From: Oscarella lobularis
Lineage: Eukaryota; Porifera; Homoscleromorpha; Homosclerophorida; Oscarellidae
DNA length: 64,000 nt
NCBI RefSeq assembly: GCF_947507565.1
Contig: NC_089175.1
Location: forward strand, 5,383,733 to 5,447,732
Reading direction: 5' to 3'
The notes under the pieces were generated by a model, which searched no databases, was not told where the DNA came from, and saw nothing but the letters and a program-made list of their open reading frames with translations. Position numbers and translations under genes: made by a program. Within the stretch, counting starts at the first letter, position 1. Each line of letters starts with the position of its first letter. This document shows positions 1 through 9,607 of this stretch, piece by piece.

Positions 1-289
1 AGTATGTATGCTGGTGTAAAACGTCGTAAACCTTTGCTGAAAATCGCTAATTGAGTTACGGGGCAGTTGTCAGGGATGGTTACCTATCTTAACCTAGTTT
101 GCTACTGCGCAAGCACCTTACATCATTGGGCGTTGCTGTTCTAGAATAGTCCCAATACTTCACAACCACGCTCACGGCGCGCCGGCCTAGCGTAAAGCGC
201 AGCCAGCTCTTACTGTCACTAGGAAAATATTGGCCTCTAAAACTAACGTAGCTGGCCGAAGACTGAAACAGGTGACTTTAGAAGCGACA

Positions 290-600
290 AAGAGCTGCGT
301 CGCAAACGGAGCTTTTATCCGGGAAATTCTGAGGCAGTTCTCTGATGAAGTTAGTAAAGCAGCTCGACCAAAGTGTTTCGCCGACGTCCCAATTGTCGAT
401 GTCTTCGAGAAACGATTCCTTCTTGTCAAGTCGCTCAAGACGAGCATGCGACGGTCGAAAAATCGTGTGATAGGCGACGATTTGCTTCCCGTTGGCATCG
501 AACCGCTCCCTAATCGCCGGATCAGAGATGAGCTTACATGTTTTTGATTCCCGAGTCTCAGTTCGCTCCGCTTTATGGCGTCGGCAGCTAGGACCAATTT
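290..600. repeat. Dispersed repeat R1, copy A
   Basis: This roughly 310-bp block recurs with small indels at 6290-6640. Its last part, around the shared string GATTCCCGAGTCTCAGTTCG, recurs again at about 30829. The reading frames through it are not shared cleanly between copies, so I treat it as a dispersed repeat and not as a gene. I see no terminal inverted repeats or target-site duplication. Nothing recognisable lies in 1-290 or 600-930. Confidence 0.6.
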
Positions 601-940
601 TGACTTCACAGCGAGCCGAAGCCGCGACGAAAATCGCTTCAAAAAATGGCCAAAGAAATAGGCGAGCGTCAAGCAAAGGAAAGGTGAAGAAACGCGAACA
701 AGGTTACTAGGCACGGAACGTTTAGAGATCGGTTTGCAGAAGCCCCCTGGGACCAATTTGGGAGACTTCGCGAAAGTCGTCGCGCAAGTGTACTTTACCT
801 CTCCGAAAAGCTGCTACACCTCTTCGGGGCCCTCTTTCGGAGCAGAGTCTGCGCGCGCAAATCCGTCATTTCCGGGATACCCGAAGTTCCTTTGCTTTTT
901 TTCGCAACGTCGCTTCGTTCGCTCATTTGCTCTGTTTGAA

Positions 941-1391
941 ATGGATCAAAGATGGAAAACGCATGTGCACTCCATTCTTTCCGCTCTGGTGGAGATTCTC
1001 ATTCCCCTTTCTCTCATCGATCGTCTTCTCGAAGTCTCTCATCACCGTTTCAGAATATGAGGAGCTCTTTTCTGATTCCATTGATGACAAGAAAAGATCA
1101 CAATTGCTTCTCGTTTTCATTCTACCGCGAAAAGGACCCGATTCGGTTGACCGATTTTTGAACGTTTTGAAGGAAACCGAAGGACAGAAACACGTTGCAC
1201 AGAAAATAATTGAGACCGCTGAAAAAGAGAGAAAGCACGTTGAGAGTGCGGATCTCTGTTCGGGAATTAGAGAAAAAATCGGACAATTGGAAAGAGAATC
1301 GATGAAAGGAAAAGCGACCAATATTGCCGTGAGAAAAAAAAGTAAGGGTGCGTTTGCTAGAATAATGTGGTTTGTAATTGGATGCATTTAG
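941..1391 (+). pseudogene. CARD-domain ORF broken by a one-base frameshift
   Basis: Two overlapping frames together give most of a caspase recruitment domain, the death-fold module used for CARD-CARD contacts in apoptosis and innate immune signalling. From the ATG at 941 the first frame supplies the early helices (SILSALVEILIPLSLIDRLL). The next frame, from about 1040, supplies the later helices, with SLITVSEYEEL and the family-typical ILPRKGPDSVDRFLNVLKET. A basic tail ending in a short hydrophobic stretch runs to the stop at 1389-1391. The switch needs a one-base shift near 1030-1045 and no good splice pair explains it, so the copy is a pseudogene or carries a sequence error. It sits only 128 bp upstream of the USP2-like start on the same strand. 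CARD assignment is from motif memory and is fairly confident; the frameshift is directly visible. Confidence 0.6.
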
Positions 1392-1518
1392 ATTAGACCT
1401 TCGAAGCATACGGGAAGTCGTCTGAAATGGAAAAGACTGCCGCAGTTGAAGGAGGAAACGTGGGAGAGACAGAATCATTCCCCGCTGGGTATGTGCATAA
1501 CGTAGGTAGTGTCGTTGA

Positions 1519-3239
1519 ATGCGAAGGAAAAGGGGTCACCCTGTCAAAAGAAACTTTGATTCCGGAAGAGAGTGCGGCTTTTCTTCGTTGACACGGCGTA
1601 AATCTAGAATTGAAACTGCAGTTGCGAGTAATGGTCTTATGGGACTTGGTAACTTGGGAAACATGGTAAGCCAAATTTCTTATTCGTGGATTCTTTAGTT
1701 ATTATTTGTGCGGTTTTTCAGGGCTTTATGAATTCCATGCTTCAGTGTTTGAGTAGCACGCGACTTCTTGCTGACTTCTTTGTCTCGGATGAGTACGAGA
1801 CAAATCTAAATAGAAAGAGTCACATGAAAGGGCGGTTAGTGAGAGGCAAGAAACTCTTATTGTACTAAAGTACGTCCTCGTGATTTTGAATTTATTAGCC
1901 TTTGCTGATCTTTTGAAACGCATGCGGAATAAGAAAGAGAGCAGTCCCTTGTTACCAACAGAAGTCGGAGGTCAAATTCGAGGATTTTTACCCGGATATA
2001 GGTATGAAGACACAATGATACATGATAGATATAAAAAATAGAAATATTGGCCACTAAAAGTTATTTTGTACAGTAAACAAGATGCTCATGAGTTTCTGCG
2101 ATTTTTACTTGATGGTCTCCATGAAGATTTGAGAATTGATTCTCCAAAATCAGCAAGCAATTTTGCTACGTCAGTAATAATAATCCTATTGAATCCTATA
2201 TAAAATTAGTATTTTTAGAAGATTTACGAGTGAGTCTGATTTGGCTTCAGAAAAATATCGTGCATGTGAAAATAGCAAAATAGCTGGTAAGGAAAGAAAA
2301 GAACTAAAATATGAATTTATAGATTTTTCATCGTTTGTTGTCTGAAGATCTTTTTGTCGGTCAGTTGATGAGTACACTCACTTTTGAATCCTGTTCTCAT
2401 CAGTCGATTACTTATGATACCTTTTGGGATTTGTCTCTTCCTATTCCACGTAGGGTAAGACGGGAGGGAACGGATATGAAAGATATACAGCAGGTATATA
2501 GACTATCGCTTTCATAGAAGCAATCTTTCTTCTCTTCGTATGATCGCTTGTCCACTTCAGTCGATTCTACCCTAACGGATTGTTTTGATTTCTTCACGGA
2601 ACCGGAAACAATGGACGGAGACAACAGTCCGGTACAACTGCGTATCTATATAAATATCCTAAATGAATTCTTTCCTTTTCTAGTTTTGTAGTAAATGTAA
2701 TAGGAAGCGTAGGTGTACAAAGCGTCTTACATTAAGCAAACTTCCTCCGATACTTGTTATACGTAAGTCATTTTATTATTATATATGTACTTAAAATAAC
2801 TCATATCATATAAGTTTTAATTTAGATCTAAAAAGATTTGGTGTGTCAACTAAAATATCCGACGTCATAAAATTTCCCGTGGAACGTAATGTAAATTTGG
2901 AACCTTATCTTGATTCGAATTCACCCAGCAAAGGTCATTTAATTAATAATCAAAAACAATTCTGTTTAGATTTATATACTTAGGTGGTCAATGTCTCTAC
3001 AAATTATATGCAGTTTCTAATCATATGGAAAGTACATTCAGTGGTCATTACACAGCCTCGTGCAAGCATAGCGTCACAGATGAATGGTATCTTTTTGATG
3101 ACTCTAGGTAAATACCTTAAACACTTACTTATTCACATCAATCTCAACTGAGAGATGTTCTAGTGTTAGGTTAGTGGACTCAAGTTCCGTAAGAGGATTG
3201 CAGTGCTATGTTCTTTTCTATGAGAAATGCAAGTCCTAA
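1519..3239 (+). CDS. USP2-like ubiquitin hydrolase, probably catalytically dead
   Basis: This multi-exon gene resembles the catalytic core of USP2-class deubiquitinases, cysteine proteases that remove ubiquitin. In order it encodes a basic N-terminus from the ATG at 1519, GLGNLGNM/GFMNSMLQCLS across the intron at about 1666-1721, QDAHEFLRFLLDGLH at about 2080, LFVGQL then FWDLSLPIP at 2347-2440, the knuckle FCSKCNRKRRCTKR at about 2685, the His box STFSGHYTAS at about 3030, DEWYLFDDS at about 3080 and YVLFYEK near the stop. The Cys box normally reads GNTCFMNS. Here the spliced codons are AAC ATG GGC TTT, so the nucleophile Cys is Gly. The first CxxC zinc pair also looks incomplete. His and Asp are kept and splice phases are consistent, so the gene is probably expressed, as a pseudoenzyme. 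The start was chosen because it opens the only frame leading into the Cys-box exon. Confidence 0.75.
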
Positions 3240-3299
3240 AATGAATTTGCGCGGCTAGGGACATCGCTGCAGAACACAACAGCATTTGCAAAATTTTCA

Positions 3300-3510
3300 A
3301 CTACAATACATGATACGTAATTTATTGACTACGTATCACGCCTGCATTTTTACTGCTGTAGTATTATGAGAGCACTGTGCTGTAGATAGTCAATTTGCTT
3401 GAAAAAAGAGTATGTTGACAGCCATCAGAGCACAGCAAAAGAAATTACAAATTCGTTTACCATGTGTTACCAACTTGAATTCTCGCGAACTTTCAGAACG
3501 TCGTCATATA
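3300..3510. repeat. Degenerate copy of the actinoporin-gene 3-prime flank
   Basis: The stretch containing AAGAGTATGTTGACAGCCAT and the following AAAGAAATTACAAAT recurs at about 31960-32190, downstream of the second actinoporin-like gene. Part of it recurs at about 17990-18080, downstream of the first. Here it stands without an actinoporin gene, so it marks an old partial duplication. Confidence 0.5.
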
Positions 3511-3545
3511 TATGGTCAAACCATATCTATGGTCAAACCACGGAT

Positions 3546-3745
3546 TGTATGATCAAAGTGAATCAGACGTACGCTTTCCGGTGCTGCTTTAGTCCGAGAA
3601 TGAAAAAAGACATAGAAGAGGTGAGACTTTTTTTGCGTCATCCTGCCCACGTCACGTGTGTGAAACAGGTGAGACAAACGTTGACGGAACCAACTCTGAC
3701 GCACCTACGGTCTTTGCACTCTCGACATCGGCAGGCAGCGGTTTC
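3546..3745 (+). pseudogene. Duplicated DDX60 exon-intron-exon fragment
   Basis: About 190 bp is nearly identical to 11222-11415 of the DDX60-like gene further on. It holds the end of one exon ([19 protein letters not shown]), the short intron starting GTGAGAC, and the next exon ([18 protein letters not shown]). Because the intron is retained, it arose by DNA duplication and not from an mRNA. It lacks the rest of the gene and has no evident coding role. The sequence after it, to about 3970, holds nothing I recognise. Confidence 0.75.
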
Positions 3746-3973
3746 TCTTATAAATGTTTCGCCATTATTGTAGCTATTATTATTATTACGGAGTTGGAGA
3801 GTTTTGGCTAGTCCGAAACAAAAAAGAAATTTTGCGGTAAGCCAGCTGTAAAACCTGACTGATTTAAAATTAGGCAGCAGCCTATGCTGTAATTTATCTT
3901 GATTACAATATTATTTTCAACTTTGCATAAACCCTACAGCTTAGAAACGACTGATTTTTTTTTTCTTTTACAG

Positions 3974-4135
3974 ATACGGTCTCGAATGTGGAAGTGCCGT
4001 CAAATTTATAGAATGTACAGTTGTCATTGCGGAGTGTCTATACGAGAAGGCAACGACGTGGTGTCCGTGGATCAGTGTCCTTGGCAAATAAGAGATCCTG
4101 CAGAGAAATTAGAAAACGTACCAAAATTAAATTGA
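3974..4135 (+). CDS. Possible orphan terminal exon, unknown product
   Basis: A pyrimidine-rich tract and a good acceptor (TTTTACAG) lead into an open frame that ends at a stop at 4133-4135. It includes the Cys-containing stretch MYSCHCGVSIREGNDVVSVD. I do not recognise the family. It could be the last exon of a gene whose upstream exons were lost when the neighbouring repeat and the DDX60 scrap were inserted, or chance. No upstream exon could be assigned. Confidence 0.25.
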   Translation: MRSRMWKCRQIYRMYSCHCGVSIREGNDVVSVDQCPWQIRDPAEKLENVPKLN

Positions 4136-4321
4136 GCTTGAAATCTTATTCCTAAATACAAAGGTTCTATCATTCATTTGCCAGATATTTATTTAATTTT
4201 TCTCCTCCGCCATAAATAATCAAAGCTCTAGACAGACATCACCTCTTTTATTTAATTAATGAATGAACGTTGGAAGTGTTCTCTCTGGTGGAATCTTTAG
4301 AAAGGCGTCAACGAAGGTCCA

Positions 4322-4522
4322 GTGTTGGTAATGCAAGGAATCGCGTCCGTGAGTCGAATTATTTTCGATTCTCTTGCAGACAAAGGAGCTGTCGATTTGT
4401 ATCGTTTTGCTTTTGAAGAGGTCGGCCACTTTTGGAAAGAGCTCGGCGTCGCTCTCGGCTTTCTGAAACGTGAACTGGATGGCGCATGGAGGAATTCCAC
4501 GCTCATCATTGACAGGGCGTGA
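4322..4522 (+). pseudogene. Possible death-domain fragment
   Basis: The frame contains FEEVGHFWKELGVALGFLKR, which follows the death-domain pattern for helices 1-2 (a Trp-Lys-x-Leu-Gly core followed by an acidic/basic helix). The frame stops soon afterwards, without helices 4-6, and no partner exon was identified. The gene could be partial or degenerate. The assignment rests on one short motif, so it is tentative. Confidence 0.35.
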
Positions 4523-4569
4523 AATACATGGCATGGGCAATGCTTGAATATCGGGCAGCAAGAGGTTTT

Positions 4570-4570
4570 A

Positions 4571-4602
<32 letters not shown>
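4570..4602. repeat. (ACGC)n microsatellite
   Basis: About eight perfect copies of the tetranucleotide ACGC. The stretch 4603-4960 after it contains no gene I can support. Confidence 0.95.
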
Positions 4603-4603
<1 letters not shown>

Positions 4604-4962
4604 CAACGCCGGCGACTGTAGCTACAGTGTAGTTTATCGAAGTGGATCTCGATATTCAGAAAAAGGAGAGAGATTCTAAAGAAACGTACATTATCGATGA
4701 ACTCTTATCTTAAAAGAGCTACAGTAGCTGCACGTCTTTCTTGTGTACCAGCGATTCACCCGATCGAACTTCTTGCTCCTTTGACTCTGAGCGTATTGTC
4801 TCGTTAATTCTGCGTAAGAGTGGTTAGTCGTATCAGAGATCAATCAGTACTCGAGCACTAGCACTCTTATAGGGTTGAGAAAGATTTTGAAGTTTCATCT
4901 GCATGCAACGGAGAGTAAGTAAAGCTACCACTGTCATTTCACCTGCACTTATCAAAATATCA

Positions 4963-6133
4963 CTAGCTGCAGATTAATTTGCAGTCACCCGACAGCTCAA
5001 TGATGGCTTCTATGATGTCAAGTAAATTTTCAAAGCCTGCTACGAGAATAGTATTTTTTACGAGACAATTTCTATGGTGGGTTGTTTTCTCCAACTCCAG
5101 AACGCTGACGTTCTGTCTAATAACAAGTCCAATGGTGTTTACACCAGGATAGTGATGTAGAAATTGCTTTGACACGGCGCCGCCATACGTCAAGACGAGA
5201 ATAGTTTTCTTGCTATTCAGACGCATTCCGGCAGATACATTGAAAATTTCGTCTTTCACTTTTAGGAGAGCCTCTTCAGTTCTTGTTTCACCTCCTAAAT
5301 AAGGTATACTTAGGATAAGAGTTTTAAGTTTGTTCGGTGTCGTATGATTGTTAGCAAAGGTTTTGAAGTTCGTTACCACATGCACGTGAGAAGAATACGC
5401 TATCAACGCCAACCTGGTGATATCTCTACCAATACAGCTGCTACTGAAGTGGCACTGATTTGTGAGAAGGTTATCCAACGCATATTTAACTTTGCCGAAG
5501 TCGGTTCGACTTATGCTTGCGGAAGAGTCGACGACGACGACGAAGTCGCGAGGCATGCAGTTGCAGATTTCCTGATGCACACGGACAGCTGCACTGAGGG
5601 TAGCTACGCTTGACAACGCATCCCGCAAGTTTCTCCGCTTCTTTCACGATTTTTTTAATGCTGCTTAAAAAGGGATTGGGTCCGGCAAAACCCGGAGCTG
5701 GTTTGTGGAAGTTGGAACCCATAGCGGCATAAAGACGTAAGACATTAACGGCGCTAGCAGTAGTGCTGTCCAAACCTGCCAGAGAGAGAGAGAGAGAGAG
5801 AGAAAAACAATCACAAGACGCGCTGCCGCGGAAATTACAGTTTGCTTTTCTGGTTTCACAGAGACTCGGACAATTCGAACCGGGAACGGTTACAGTTCTC
5901 TTGCGCTCTTGGATTCCTCGCGATCGGCTCGACCGGCAGAAGGTGTCTATCTCAAGCTTGGTCGGCGACTGGGCCCACTGAGACCACGGAGACACTTGAC
6001 AGGGAGGCAAAAAGGGATTGCATCGACTGCCTAAACGCTTTCGTCCGAACGTTGTCCGGCACAGGGTTTGTAAGCTGAGAGCGTTGGTGATGCTGAGAAC
6101 AGCAAAGAGAGCAACGAAGCCGCTCAACTTCAT
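4963..6133 (-). CDS. Secreted TSP1-like / von Willebrand A domain protein
   Basis: The protein starts with a clear signal peptide (MKLSGFVALFAVLSITNALS). A short Cys-rich, thrombospondin-1-like segment with CQVSPWSQW follows, then a linker, then a vWA domain. The vWA domain opens RDFVVVVDSSASIS, so the MIDAS DxSxS metal site is intact, and it runs to the stop at 4963. Two introns make the frame continuous: 5776-5838 (63 bp, containing a CT run) restores a Cys codon, and 5572-5647 (76 bp, phase 0) joins SIKKI to EICNCMPRDF. Without the second intron one must assume a frameshift near 5630, because the sequence just upstream of the vWA domain also looks coding in another frame. vWA domains bind ligands through the metal site, so an extracellular adhesion or matrix role is likely. 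Two neighbouring repeats lie behind its promoter. Confidence 0.75.
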
Positions 6134-6203
6134 ACTGAATTGATCTTCGGTGAATTCTTCGAAAGGGCTGTACGTTTTGCTGCAAAGAGGAAACGAGCGC
6201 TCA

Positions 6204-6211
6204 CTTATATG
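6204..6211 (-). promoter_or_regulatory. TATA-like box of the vWA gene
   Basis: On the minus strand the sequence reads CATATAAG about 70 bp upstream of the start codon at 6133, a plausible core promoter position. Only sequence and distance support it. Confidence 0.35.
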
Positions 6212-6289
6212 CGGGAGGCGAATGGAGCCAATCGCAAGTTAGAGTTGGCGTGATCTTGAACACAGTGTACACGTACACGGTAATCCTAT

Positions 6290-7010
6290 CCGGGAAATCA
6301 CTCTGAGGCAGATGCCTCGTTTCTCTTACGAATTTAGTAAAGCAACTCGACCAAAAGTGTTTCGCCGACGTCCCAATTGTCGATGAAGGTTTACTGAGAG
6401 CAAGAGACTTCTCCGAGAAGCGATTCCTTCTTGTCAAGTGTCGATCTATTTTGTACGCCCCCACACAAGTCGCTCGAAGCCTCCCAAGACGAGCATGCGA
6501 CGGTCGAAAATCGTGTGATAGGCGACGATTTGCTTCCCGTTGGCATCGAACCTATCCCTAATCGCGGATCAGAAATGAGCCTACATAGGTCTAGCTTTGA
6601 TTCCCGAGTCTCAGTTCGCTCCGCTTTATGGCGTTCAGTCGGCTACGCAGTGGCTTTGGTGCCGCGCTCTGCACGAAGATCTTCGCAGACGGGTGTACAC
6701 GAGCATGGTATCCACTGTATATACACAAGTTGGTCAACTCAAAAGTTCAAACTGGCTGGCTTTATCTAAGGACCGAATCAGATGACACTCTATCTTACCT
6801 TACTATGGGAAGGCCGAGTCCATGAAGAAGTGATCTTGTTTGGGGGAGGCTTGCACGTTCGCAGTCTCTCCTTTAAAGGTTACGGTCCTTTTCACGACAG
6901 GGCAAGATTCACTCAATGTTACTCTGACATTGAAGAATGGAATGGAAGAGTATGTCACGGAAGAATAAGTTTTATTGCTAGAGAACATTCTGGCGGCTAA
7001 AGTTACTTTG
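6290..7010. repeat. Dispersed repeat R1, copy B, with extended 3-prime block
   Basis: The first 350 bp match copy A (290-600). The following block (about 6600-7010), containing ATGGAAGA-type coding-like sequence, matches 30830-31290. Both copies encode similar but interrupted frames (for example FGGGLH followed by GYGPF), which suggests the block derives from a decayed gene. It is followed directly by an LRR scrap here, whereas LRR scraps are about 2 kb away in the second locus. Confidence 0.6.
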
Positions 7011-7049
7011 AAGAGTTGCTTTCAACAAAATCGCTAAATATCGATCAAT

Positions 7050-7480
7050 TCGTGATTTGACAGGAAATTGCGAGAATTTAAGAACGTTAGATCTATATAG
7101 GGCAAGCTCCTACCGTCTGTTTCTTGTCGGCCAGAATTGCCGCGACCTCGAAGAGATCGACGTGCATGCATATGGGCTGGGCGTAAGCTTTATCTTTGCG
7201 TCTTATTCGTCTTTGCGCACGTTTGTTTTAATAGAAGCGGGTTTGACTCATCGCCTGATTGCCTTCAAGCCTTCTTTCAAAATTGCAGAAAAAGTTTTTC
7301 TCACAGTCGTCCGGTATCAATGTTAGATATACTGTATGTATCTCAACGCACATTGCGATACTAGTCGCGTTTGATGATGAGAATCATGTCGAATGACGAT
7401 TTGCTCGCTTCGGCCAAATACTTCCCTCTACTTGAACAGGTTGACGTTCTAGAAGATGATGAAGTTACGGTTGAATCGAG
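7050..7480 (+). pseudogene. Decayed leucine-rich-repeat (F-box/LRR-like) fragment
   Basis: The frame NCENLRTLDLYRASSY then NCRDLEEIDVHAYG has the spacing of AMN1/F-box-type leucine-rich repeats (a Cys-x-x-Leu core repeated about every 26 residues). The same segment is found, differently damaged, at 33850-34260. Stops and frame changes interrupt it after about 7326, including a decayed copy of the LEQVDVLGNDE repeat near 7430. No intact F-box or start is visible. It is a gene relic. Confidence 0.55.
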
Positions 7481-7499
7481 TCAATGAACCTAGTAGACT

Positions 7500-7700
7500 C
7501 AAGGTATAAGTAGGAGTCTGGTCTCAGTAGGTCTTACTCTCGATTGTCCAGACTGCATGTTGTCGTTGGGCGTAGCTCGTCTGTAAAGTAGGTCTCAGAA
7601 AGGGTTCACATGGTCTCGGTAGATATCAGTGGGGGTCTCATCAGTTAATTGGGGTCTCAGGGGTATCTGTCAGTAGGTATCAGTTAGGGTATCGAACTCC
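7500..7700. repeat. Degenerate GGTCTCAG-type minisatellite
   Basis: The words GGTCTCAG, GTAGGTCTCAG and GGTATCAG recur irregularly over 200 bp. This resembles an old version of the cleaner GTGATCACAGGGTA array at 23.1 kb. From 7700 to 8156 I see no gene. A possible untranslated exon ending at AAAG/GTGAGT (7939) lies ahead of the next gene. Confidence 0.4.
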
Positions 7701-8156
7701 CTGTATGAACACCATGCACGGCGCACCAGTAGTACGGAGTCTGTTCTAATGCCTGTATTAGTACCCTAGAAGGCGACGTGCATCATGTAGTATTTATGCG
7801 TGCATGTTTCCGTGCGAATGTTTTCTGTTTACCATCGGTTGTTTGCTTAAATAGCGAATGCACACGCGCCACTATCTCTCATCGGCGTCATTCTGTGAGA
7901 ACATTTCCTGTGTACTTCCTTGTTGAATTCGGCTAAAAGGTGAGTATTTGCCAGATTGGTTTACAGGTCCACCCACTTCCCGCGCGACCGAGACACTTGA
8001 GACGATCTTAAAATATTCAACAGTGATCTCTATCTATAATGACGCGTTGCAACACAAGCGCGCTGCTATAACCCAGAGAAATAGAGCAACGAAGTCAGTT
8101 GACTTCGGCGACTGCTGGCGAGCGCACTTCAGTAAAAATCGAAAGCTATACCAATC

Positions 8157-9057
8157 ATGGCATGCTCCGTTCTTCTTCTCGTTGCCATCATTTCAGTTGT
8201 TCAAGGTAGGCATCATTCTTACTAATTAAACTAACAGCAGCATACGGATCTTCTAGTATGCGTGCCAAAGTTATATTAGTAACTGCATGACGGTTCGCTG
8301 CGCCCTCATCGTGGATACTGTATAAGGAAAAAACGAAGAGTTTTTTCCTTCTAGCGGGTAAAAGGATTCGCATGAACGATACTTGGTTGGTAACTTTAAT
8401 CGGAAATACAGAACATATCGAAACGAATAAATTAATAGTGTGACGCACATCGCAAACGCGAATCACCAAAGATCTCCTAAGCCATAATGTCATGCACCAT
8501 CCATGGTTATATGATTGTTTCTAGGGAATGTTTTGGATGAAAAGAAAGTGGAATTCGAAATGACAGACACTGACGTTCATAAAGAAATATCTCCAGAAAC
8601 GTTGATCAAATTGAAAGAGATTGGTTTCAATGTGACCGTCATCGTCGCCGCGTATTTGGCAAGCGACGGAACGAGACAGGACGTCAAAAAACTAATCTAC
8701 GAAAGAGAGAGCACGCACGATTTGTTTATAGAACATCTCACCGAAGTTCACAATGACGTTCCAGAAATCATCACCGAAGCGGAAGTGGACAGGATGGTAC
8801 AAAAACAAGAAGAAAATCCACTGTCTTTTACCGATGAAAACGCCCTTGTTGCGCCCACAAGCCTTATTCTAAAAATCGAAGTTGATCTTGAACCCTCGCA
8901 AGATTTGGCGTTCATTTTTGACAAGAGCAGTACGAAGAGCGGAGAACGACAAAAAAGATGGGGTTGGGCCAAAAGAACGTACAAGAAAGCCAGAGACACC
9001 TACGTCGTCGTCAGAGAAGGTTGGAGAAAGGTGAAGAAGATTTGGGGAAGGAAGTAA
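8157..9057 (+). CDS. Secreted prepropeptide with cationic Trp-rich C-terminal peptide
   Basis: Exon 1 (8157-8205) encodes a hydrophobic signal peptide, MACSVLLLVAIISVVQ. A 319-bp intron with good GT...CTAG ends leads to exon 2 (8525-9057), phase 1. The precursor is about 194 residues. Its middle is rich in Asp and Glu (VDLEPSQDLAFIFD near the end). It then shows a basic cleavage-type site, GERQKR, and a final 32-residue segment beginning WGWAKRTYKK with four Trp, 12 Lys/Arg and only two acidic residues (net about +10). This layout (signal, acidic pro-region, dibasic site, amphipathic cationic peptide) is that of secreted antimicrobial or membrane-active peptide precursors such as Hydra arminins. 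I recognise no sequence homologue. Function is inference; the architecture is directly visible. Confidence 0.7.
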
Positions 9058-9119
9058 CCGCGGTAACTATCGCGAGACCACTGCACGGCTAACTGAGTTG
9101 TTGCTCAGTCTGTTCTTCT

Positions 9120-9137
9120 GCCTGCATGCATGTCTGT

Positions 9138-9173
<36 letters not shown>

Positions 9174-9175
9174 TG
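9120..9175. repeat. (TGCC)n microsatellite
   Basis: An imperfect then perfect run of TGCC and TGTC tetranucleotides just downstream of the cationic-peptide gene. Confidence 0.9.
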
Positions 9176-9184
9176 TAGATTAAA

Positions 9185-9400
9185 AGATTATCTCCGTCTG
9201 CAAAAGACCGTAACTGGCTCGCCCGTTGCTCTCACTCTCTGCAGAAATTTATTAATCCTGAAATAACTGTTTTAACGTTTCGTTTTTCGTGATGATGCAG
9301 ATAGTAGCATCGGTGAAATTGACGTTGACATTTTCTTAGGCTTCTACTTTAAAGAGCGAATTGCTGCTCCTCGCAATAATGGAGCGTTTATGCCAATTTC
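9185..9400. repeat. Dispersed repeat R2, copy 1
   Basis: The block around CGAATTGCTGCTCCTCGCAA and AATAATGGAGCGTTTATGCC matches 31617-31845 with about 75-80 percent similarity by eye. No protein frame is conserved between the copies. It is one of several blocks shared between the 6-9 kb and 31-34 kb regions. Confidence 0.6.
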
Positions 9401-9420
9401 GTGTCATTCCCCGAACACAA

Positions 9421-9451
9421 GGGCGCGCGCGGGCGAAGCCCGCGCGCGCCC
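9421..9451. repeat. Perfect 14-bp GC hairpin
   Basis: GGGCGCGCGCGGGC, a GAA loop, then its exact reverse complement. It is followed by a (GTCT)n run at 9497-9526. The combination resembles a non-autonomous DNA element end, but I found no matching terminal repeat. Confidence 0.85.
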
Positions 9452-9494
9452 TGGTGGGAGGGGCTCTCAAACGTGATCGGCCAAAATCGGAAAG

Positions 9495-9496
<2 letters not shown>

Positions 9497-9526
<30 letters not shown>
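9497..9526. repeat. (GTCT)n microsatellite
   Basis: About seven copies of the tetranucleotide TGTC/GTCT. Confidence 0.9.
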
Positions 9527-9580
9527 GGTAACGCTCACGTCACAATCGCTCTTAGGCCAATCACACACAAAGGTGCCTTT

Positions 9581-9607
9581 ATGACATCACATTCATTGTG
9601 ATGTCAT
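9581..9607. repeat. Inverted repeat ATGACATCACA / TGTGATGTCAT
   Basis: An 11-bp perfect stem around a five-base loop. The remainder to 10477 (about 870 bp) contains no gene I can support. Confidence 0.75.

Noticed and set aside
9421-9451. Bacterial-style terminator from the GC hairpin
   Set aside because: The setting is eukaryotic and there is no U-tract; it is more likely part of a DNA element.
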